Assembly: GCA_021521415.1 (NCBI GenBank) | Contig: JAIQDT010001116.1 | Span: forward strand, 1 to 64,000 | Reading direction: 5' to 3' | DNA from: Bidens hawaiensis | Taxonomy: Eukaryota; Streptophyta; Magnoliopsida; Asterales; Asteraceae | DNA length: 64,000 nt | Part shown: positions 58,607 to 64,000 of the stretch, in pieces | Numbering within the stretch: position 1 is the first letter of the stretch | Layout: each line of letters begins with the position of its first letter | Translations under genes and position numbers: made by a program | The notes under the pieces: generated by a model | The model's input: the letters and a program-made list of their open reading frames with translations, nothing else | The model's database searches: none | What the model was told of the DNA's origin: nothing

Positions 58607-59261
58607 AATCTCCCCCTTTTTGTCTATGAGAAAGAACTCACAATCCCGACGAGTGAGCAACAATTCTTCAACTTCTCCCTTGCCAAAGCTTTGGTCAACA
58701 TATCGGAACAATTATCATCGATGTGAACTTTATCAAGTTCAAACAACTTGTCTTCAATACCGTCTCTAATCCAATGATACCTCACATCAATATGTTTTGT
58801 CCTCTTATGATACATAGAGTTCTTAGCAAGGTGAATAGCACTTTGATTATCACAAAGAACCACGTAGCACTGTTGCATAAAGCCAAGCTCTTGCATAAAT
58901 CTTTTCAACCACAATAATTCTTTGCATGCTTCTGTTGCTGCCATATACTCTGCCTCGGTAGTAGACAAAGCAACACACTTTTGCAGTCTTGACTGCCATG
59001 ACACGGCCCCCCCTGCAAATAACATCAAATATCCAGAAGTGGACTTCATGTTGTCCTTATTTCCTGCCATATCAGAATCCGTGTAACCAACAAGCATTGG
59101 CTCCCCATTTCCAAATGTTATACCCAATTTGAAAGTACCTCGTAAATATCTAAGTATCCACTTAACTGCTTCCCAATGCTTCCTACCCGGATTTGACAAG
59201 AACCGACTAACAACACCAACTGCATGGGCAATATTAGGTCGTGTACATACCATTGCATACA
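58607..59261 (-). pseudogene. C-terminal end of copia pol (RNase H), cut by a nested element
   Basis: The remaining frame begins near the end of reverse transcriptase (CTRPNIAHAVGVVSRF) and covers RNase H: GYTDSDMAGN, STTEAEYMAA, CDNQSAIHLAKN and RTKHIDVRYHWIRD. The style matches Tork/Tnt1-like copia. At 59261 it stops at the LTR of the SIRE-like element. The missing 5' part should lie beyond the right edge. Confidence 0.9.
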
Positions 59262-59747
59262 TGTTGGTGCATAAATGTCAGTAGTTCATATGTCTAGTGT
59301 CTGTAATCGAGTCTGTAATATTGTTTATGTATTTGTTTGTTTAAAGCGAAGTTGTTGACAAGTTCGCTTAGGCGAACTTGTTAACCAAGCGAAGTTGTTG
59401 ACAAGTTCGCTTAGGCGAACTTGTTAACCAAGCGAAGTTATGGACAACTTCGCCTGAGGCGAAGTTGTCGTGTATTTATATTAGATGTTACGGTTTGGTT
59501 TAGGTTAATCGGTTAAGTTGTTCAAGTTGTTCGTGTAAGTCATTTATTGTTCGTGAGTCAAGTGACGTGAGGTCGAGAGTCTGTAACTGTGATTATATCA
59601 CGTGTTGAGTTATTAATATAACGTGTGTTTGTTCGTATCGTATTCGTGTGATCGTGTGTTTGTGTTCTACGTCCGTAACGATCTACACAGGGATTCCGCA
59701 CCTGTGTGTATCGGGATATCTCGTGTGATCCGTCCAGGGAACCTACA
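59262..59747 (+). repeat. 5' LTR of the SIRE-like element
   Basis: 486 bp, with TGTTGG...CCTACA ends. The U3 region holds a 43-bp tandem repeat (59346-59388, 59389-59431, partial from 59432) made of GCGAAGTTGTTGACAAG and GGCGAACTTG, followed by AACTTCGCCTGAGGCGAAGT. A TATA-like TATTTATATTAG is near 59473. Confidence 0.75.
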
Positions 59748-59811
59748 ATTCTTCTCAATATGTACATCACCCTTGACCCGGAAGGCTTTGTTACCCGGAA
59801 GCAATTCTTCT

Positions 59812-60795
59812 CAACTACTGACATTGATTACCAAAGTTGAGAACGTCATGGGTAAAACAGTTAAGTTCATCAGGAGTGACAATGGAACGGAGTTCAAGAA
59901 TTTTGAGATGGAGATCTTCTGCCTTCAGAGAGGGATTGAACACCAATACAGCGCTCCGTATACACCGCAACAGAATGGAGTGGCTGAAAGGAAGAATAGA
60001 ACGTTAATAGAAGGAGCCAGAACAATGCTGGCTGACTCGAGGCTTCCTGTGGTGTTCTGGGCTGAAGCTGTTGCTACAGCCTGTTATGTCCTGAACAGAG
60101 TCTTAACGGTTAAGAGGCTTAATAAAACGTGTTACGAGCTTATGCATGGGAGAAAGCCCAATTTGAGTGGTCTTGAACCATTCGGGTCCCCTTGTTCGAT
60201 TTTGAAGACAAATTCTAAATTTGGTGAAGTATCCGATGAAGGAATCTTAGTCGGTTATGTTGTTGGGACTCCTAACAGACGTGTCTTCAATACATCGACC
60301 AGCAAGGTTGAGGTGGTGTGTAACACCGACATCACAAGTTACCAACCGCCAAAACCAAGCAACAGACCTGCTGAGTTTTTCGACTATGTTAAACTCTTCA
60401 AGTCTTTTAACGTACCGTTTTTGGATATTGCTGAAGAAGAAGAGAGAGTTGCAACGAAGATGATCCTTGATGAGGAAGACATTCTATTACAAAGACAGCT
60501 GATTGATAAATGTCAACCTTCCTCATCAAACACTATCAGTACCCCTGCTGCCTCGACTGAAGAAGAATTTTTCAATCCATTTCACTCTCAGCATAAAACA
60601 ACCATTGACGAGCTCTCTTCTAACTTGGAAGACAATTTGCATGTCGGTTCTGTACCAACCACGAGAATTCATAAAGATCACCCTTTGGAGAATGTGATTG
60701 GTGATGTGTCCTCCGGTGTACAAACTAGAAGTAGCTTGAATGAGCACACCTGTGTTTATACAAGCATTAAGGAGACAGGAATAATCAATGAATGA
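59812..60795 (+). pseudogene. SIRE-like integrase, N-terminally deleted, ending at a nonsense codon
   Basis: Recognisable integrase starts at about 59815. The second catalytic Asp is in RSDNGTEF and the Glu in NGVAERKNR. The zinc finger and first Asp are gone. A long linker rich in Ser and acids follows, as in the region before RT in SIRE elements. A TGA at 60793-60795 interrupts the frame, which otherwise continues in phase into RT. Confidence 0.88.
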
Positions 60796-62307
60796 CTGTA
60801 CACATGCTTTATAAGCCAGATTGAACCGAAGAATTATCAAATGGCTTTAAAGGACAGCTCGTGGGTCGAAGCCATGCAAGAAGAGTTGGCTCAATTCGAG
60901 AAGATGGAAGTTTGGACTTTGGTTGAAAAACCAAAGAATGTGCATGCTATAGGCACAAAATGGGTGTTTAAGTGCAAGAGAGATGATAAGGGGATCATTA
61001 TAAGGAATAAGGCGAGGCTAGTCGTTAAAGGTTTTAATCAACAAGAGGGGATTGATTATAATGAAGTGTTCGCTCCTGTCGCAAGGTTGGAAGCCATTAG
61101 ATTGTTTTTGGCGTTTGCTGCATATAAAAAGATGAAGGTATTTCAGCTAGATGTGAAGAGTGCGTTTTTGAATGGGAAAGTTGATGAGGTTGTGTATGTT
61201 GAGCAACCTCCGGGTTTTCCTGACCCAGACTTTCCAGATCACGTGTACAAATTGAGCAAGGCGTTATATGGATTACATCAGGCACCTCGTGCCTGGTATT
61301 CAACTTTATCAGATTACTTGCTCGAAAATGGTTTTGAAAGAGGGAAAATTGATAGCACGTTGTTCTTCAAAAGAGATGGAAGCGACTTCCTGCTGGTGCA
61401 AGTCTACGTGGATGACATTATATTTGCTGCATCAAAAGTCTCCATGTGTCAAGATTTTGAGGCCGTCATGAAGAAAAGGTTTGAAATGAGTGCTATGGGT
61501 GAACTAACTTTCTTTCTAGGATTGCAGGTTGATCAGAAGAAGGACGGGATGTTCAGTCATCAGACGAAGTATGTTCATGATGTGCTCAAACGCTTCAAGA
61601 TGGAGGACAGTTCTCCATATGAAACTCCAATCTGCGTCAATCACAAATTGGGTGCTGAATCAGTCGGTGATGCAGATGTGGACCCAACTCAATATCGGGC
61701 TATAATAGGTTCTTTAATGTACTTAACTGCTTCTAGGCCTGATATAATGTTTGCTGTTTGTCTTTGTGCACGTTTTCAGGCAAATCCAAAAGAATCTCAT
61801 TTGAAGGGTGCGAAGAGGATACTGCGGTATCTCAAGGGCAAGCCGAAGCTGGGGTTGTGGTACCCGAGAGGAGGAGACTTGGAGCTGGTCGCTTACATGG
61901 ATTCTGATTATGGAGGGTGCAATCAGAGTCGGAAGTCTACAACTGGAGGATGTCAGTTTCTTGGTGGCAGATTGGTGTCGTGGCAATGCAAGAAGCAGAC
62001 TTCAGTCGCAATTTCAACCTGTGAGGCAGAATACATGGCAGCATCCAACTGCTGCTCTCAGGTTCTTTGGATTCAACAACAGTTGCGCGACTATGGTCTG
62101 AATTTCTTACTTACTCCTATTTGCATTGATAACACAGCTGCTATCTCAGTAACTAACAATCCCGTAAAACATAGTAAAACTAAACATATTGACATACGTC
62201 ATCATTTCATACGGGATTGTGCTGAGAAGAAACTGATAGTGCTTGAAAAGGTGGATACGCTTGATAATTTCGCTGATCTTTATACTAAAGCGTTTGATAA
62301 AACATGA
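60796..62307 (+). pseudogene. SIRE-like reverse transcriptase and RNase H
   Basis: The frame runs in phase from the preceding TGA. The first Met is at 60841. RT shows WVFKCKRDDKG, FQLDVKSAFLNG and the catalytic YVDD (near 61415). RNase H shows YMDSDYGG, STCEAEYMAA, CIDNTAAISVTNNP and KHIDIRHHFIRD. The stop TGA at 62305-62307 looks premature, because the same frame continues beyond it with family-like residues (NPEYHAF). Both stops could be CGA-to-TGA changes. Confidence 0.9.
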
Positions 62308-63713
62308 TTTCAAAACCTTATCGAGCTAAATGGGATGATCAATCCCGAGTACCATGCTTTTCTTGTAATATTTAAAAAAAAAAAAAAAGGGTCACTATCG
62401 CTTAAAGTATGTCGGTTACCACAGTTTGAAGGACATGTCTTCGGATATGTTTTGGTTCTCATTTTCTACTTGTAGATTTTGAGGATAGCCATTAACCAGA
62501 TGACTGAAAGTGACCGGGGCGGTTTATGATGCGTTTTCATTCTTTCGCTTAAAATTAGTCGATCATACTTAGTTATAAGGACACATACTAGTATGTGGTC
62601 GGTCCAGCTGATCCATTGGATCTTCGGGATAGCTGTTTACCTGAAGACTTTGTTTTGGTCGGAGCGATTAATGTTAAAATTTTTTTTAAAAAAAAAGGGG
62701 AAATGAAATTATTTTTCAAGTCTACTACTTCGTAAGAAGTACGTTTGCTATGTTAAACGGAAAATTGATCCAACCTTGGAAAATGATAGATATACTAACT
62801 TTGTGTGCTTAACTAGTGAAGTTATTAGGCTTAAAAGGCTTTAGGACAGTCATTGTATGTCAAGGTAACTTTTTATGATGCGTAAAAGTAGACGTGATAC
62901 AAACTAAATTTACTTGATTTTACGTGGAAACTATTTACGAGTTCTGCATGTCTTCATATATATCTTTCCGAATGATAGGCAGAAAAGCGATTACCCAGTC
63001 ATACACGAGCCCGTAAGTGTTCTGATTCCCGTGGAGATAGCGCTTCAAGAAACTGCAGTGATCCAGATTCGGGACTTGCAGTTATTTACTACTCTGAAGT
63101 CTATGTAAATGTTTATCAAAAAAATATATATATATATATGAGTTATTGAAACATTTTAGAGTTCAACATATCAAGACTTCTTAATCATGGAGTAAGAAAG
63201 AAAACGGGAAGGAGATGAAGAGTAATTACAAACTTAATCAGACACTATGGGTCGAGGTCAATTCGGGGTGACTTGGGGAAAGTCAAATACGCTTTGAGAA
63301 TAGATAGGAGGCATCATAATCTCTGAGTTGTTGCCCACTTAAATTTTGAGGCATAATTGAACCTAACTCGTATCAGAGAAACGATGAAAACCATCTTAAG
63401 TATATTTACCTGCTTACACCCTGTCTCTTTATGTCATAATACAGCTAAACACGGATCTATGGGACAGTCACATACTTAGTATGATTCTTGTTCGAATCTT
63501 TTCTAAAACGTAGCAGTCCCTATCCAGACTGAAATTTGATCCCTTATACTTTAAATTTTTAAAGTTTTTGTACTTAGATAGTTTTATGATTTTTTAACTG
63601 GTTACTTAGAATTGATCATGTCATTTATTTCTTAAAGGGAAGTTTTAAAGAGTTAATTGAAAAATGTTCAAATTATAAGGTTTGATTTTGTAAATATAGG
63701 CGATGTTGTTAAA
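62308..63713 (+). other. Region downstream of SIRE-like pol
   Basis: SIRE elements often carry an env-like ORF here. I see no frame with convincing membrane or coiled-coil features, only A-runs (near 62380 and 62680) and short open frames. It is either a decayed or an absent extra ORF. Confidence 0.5.
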
Positions 63714-63791
63714 TAGGCGAAGTTGTGAATAACTTCGCCTAGGCGAAGTTGTGAATAACTTCGCCTAGGCGAAGTTATCCGTAACTTCGCC
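63714..63791. repeat. Three-unit 26-bp repeat of palindromes
   Basis: Units start at 63714, 63740 and 63766. Two junctions form the perfect 20-bp palindrome AACTTCGCCTAGGCGAAGTT (63731-63750 and 63757-63776). Related palindromes lie in the 5' LTR at 59346-59470. Confidence 0.92.
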
Positions 63792-63809
63792 TGTATAACT
63801 TCGCTCCTA

Positions 63810-63820
63810 TATAAGGATTT
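63810..63820 (+). promoter_or_regulatory. TATA box downstream of the palindrome array
   Basis: CTATATAAGG lies about 20 bp after the palindromes. This resembles an LTR U3/R junction, so 63700-64000 may be part of another LTR or an internal promoter. Confidence 0.45.
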
Positions 63821-64000
63821 TCAAGAGTCAAAACAGTTCATTATTTGAATATCAGCGAACTTATTCACACAGCGAACTTATCCGATTTTCATCCGATTAT
63901 CCTTTTGTTTCCGATTTCATTCATTGTTCAAGGTGTGTTCGGGTTCTATATGTTATACTCGATGTTCGATGTCGTCATTCCTAGGTTGTTTCGACACCCG

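Larger units (their letters stand above)
59262..64000 (+). mobile_element. SIRE/Maximus-like copia element, internally deleted, right end outside window
   Basis: The 5' LTR (59262-59747) begins TGTTGGTGC and ends CCTACA. Gag, protease and the front of integrase are missing. The rest of integrase, RT and RNase H follow with two in-frame stops. No 3' LTR appears before 64000. It is inserted in the Tork-like copia. The candidate target site is ATACA (59257-59261). Confidence 0.82.

Noticed and set aside
59623..59811. N-terminal part of the integrase frame
   Set aside because: It translates LTR and junction sequence. Homology to integrase starts only at about 59815.

Overview
The window is nuclear DNA of a flowering plant, most likely a eudicot. 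Evidence is a spliced nuclear gene for plastid ribosomal protein bL19, an intronless type-gamma phosphatidylinositol 4-kinase gene, an RGF/GOLVEN root-peptide locus, and plant-type LTR retrotransposons, Helitrons, hAT MITEs and SINEs. Asteraceae would fit the repeat mix, but I cannot prove the family from sequence alone. The DNA is AT-rich except for the old Tat retrotransposon at the left edge.

Layout. 1-8457: a Ty3/gypsy element of the Tat type on the minus strand (5' LTR 7474-8457, gag-pol 7411-2046 with a frameshift in integrase, a ~160-bp tandem repeat, and an extra plus-strand ORF with an intron and a frameshift); its 3' LTR lies left of the window. 8458-23849: gene-poor DNA with an 816-bp foldback element, two head-to-tail Helitrons, two terminal-inverted-repeat (TIR) elements bordered by TA/TG microsatellites (one 5.7 kb long), and nested hAT MITEs with 8-bp target duplications. 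23850-29953: a young Ty1/copia element with 260-bp LTRs differing at about two sites, perfect 5-bp target duplications, and separate intact gag and pol ORFs. 30793-34120: the 3' half of a chromodomain-bearing gypsy element with its 3' LTR. 34121-45590: intergenic DNA with three hAT-like elements that have identifiable ends, one partial hAT-like copy, and a tRNA-derived SINE.

45593-54690 is the genic island: a broken RGF-type peptide gene (copy A), plastid RPL19, PI4K-gamma, and a second broken RGF-type gene (copy B). Copies A and B share about 1.5 kb, and a relic of the RPL19 3' flank lies left of copy A, so the island looks like a decayed tandem segmental duplication. RPL19 and PI4K-gamma look intact. 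57683-64000: an orphan exon of an STK16-like kinase, the 3' end of a minus-strand copia element, and a SIRE-like copia element nested into it that runs off the right edge.

The retroelements are unrelated insertions, not a pathway. I found no wholly new system. The most informative items are the two RGF copies with complementary lesions, the large microsatellite-bordered TIR element with a captured coding fragment, the split gag/pol copia, and palindrome arrays in and near the SIRE-like element.
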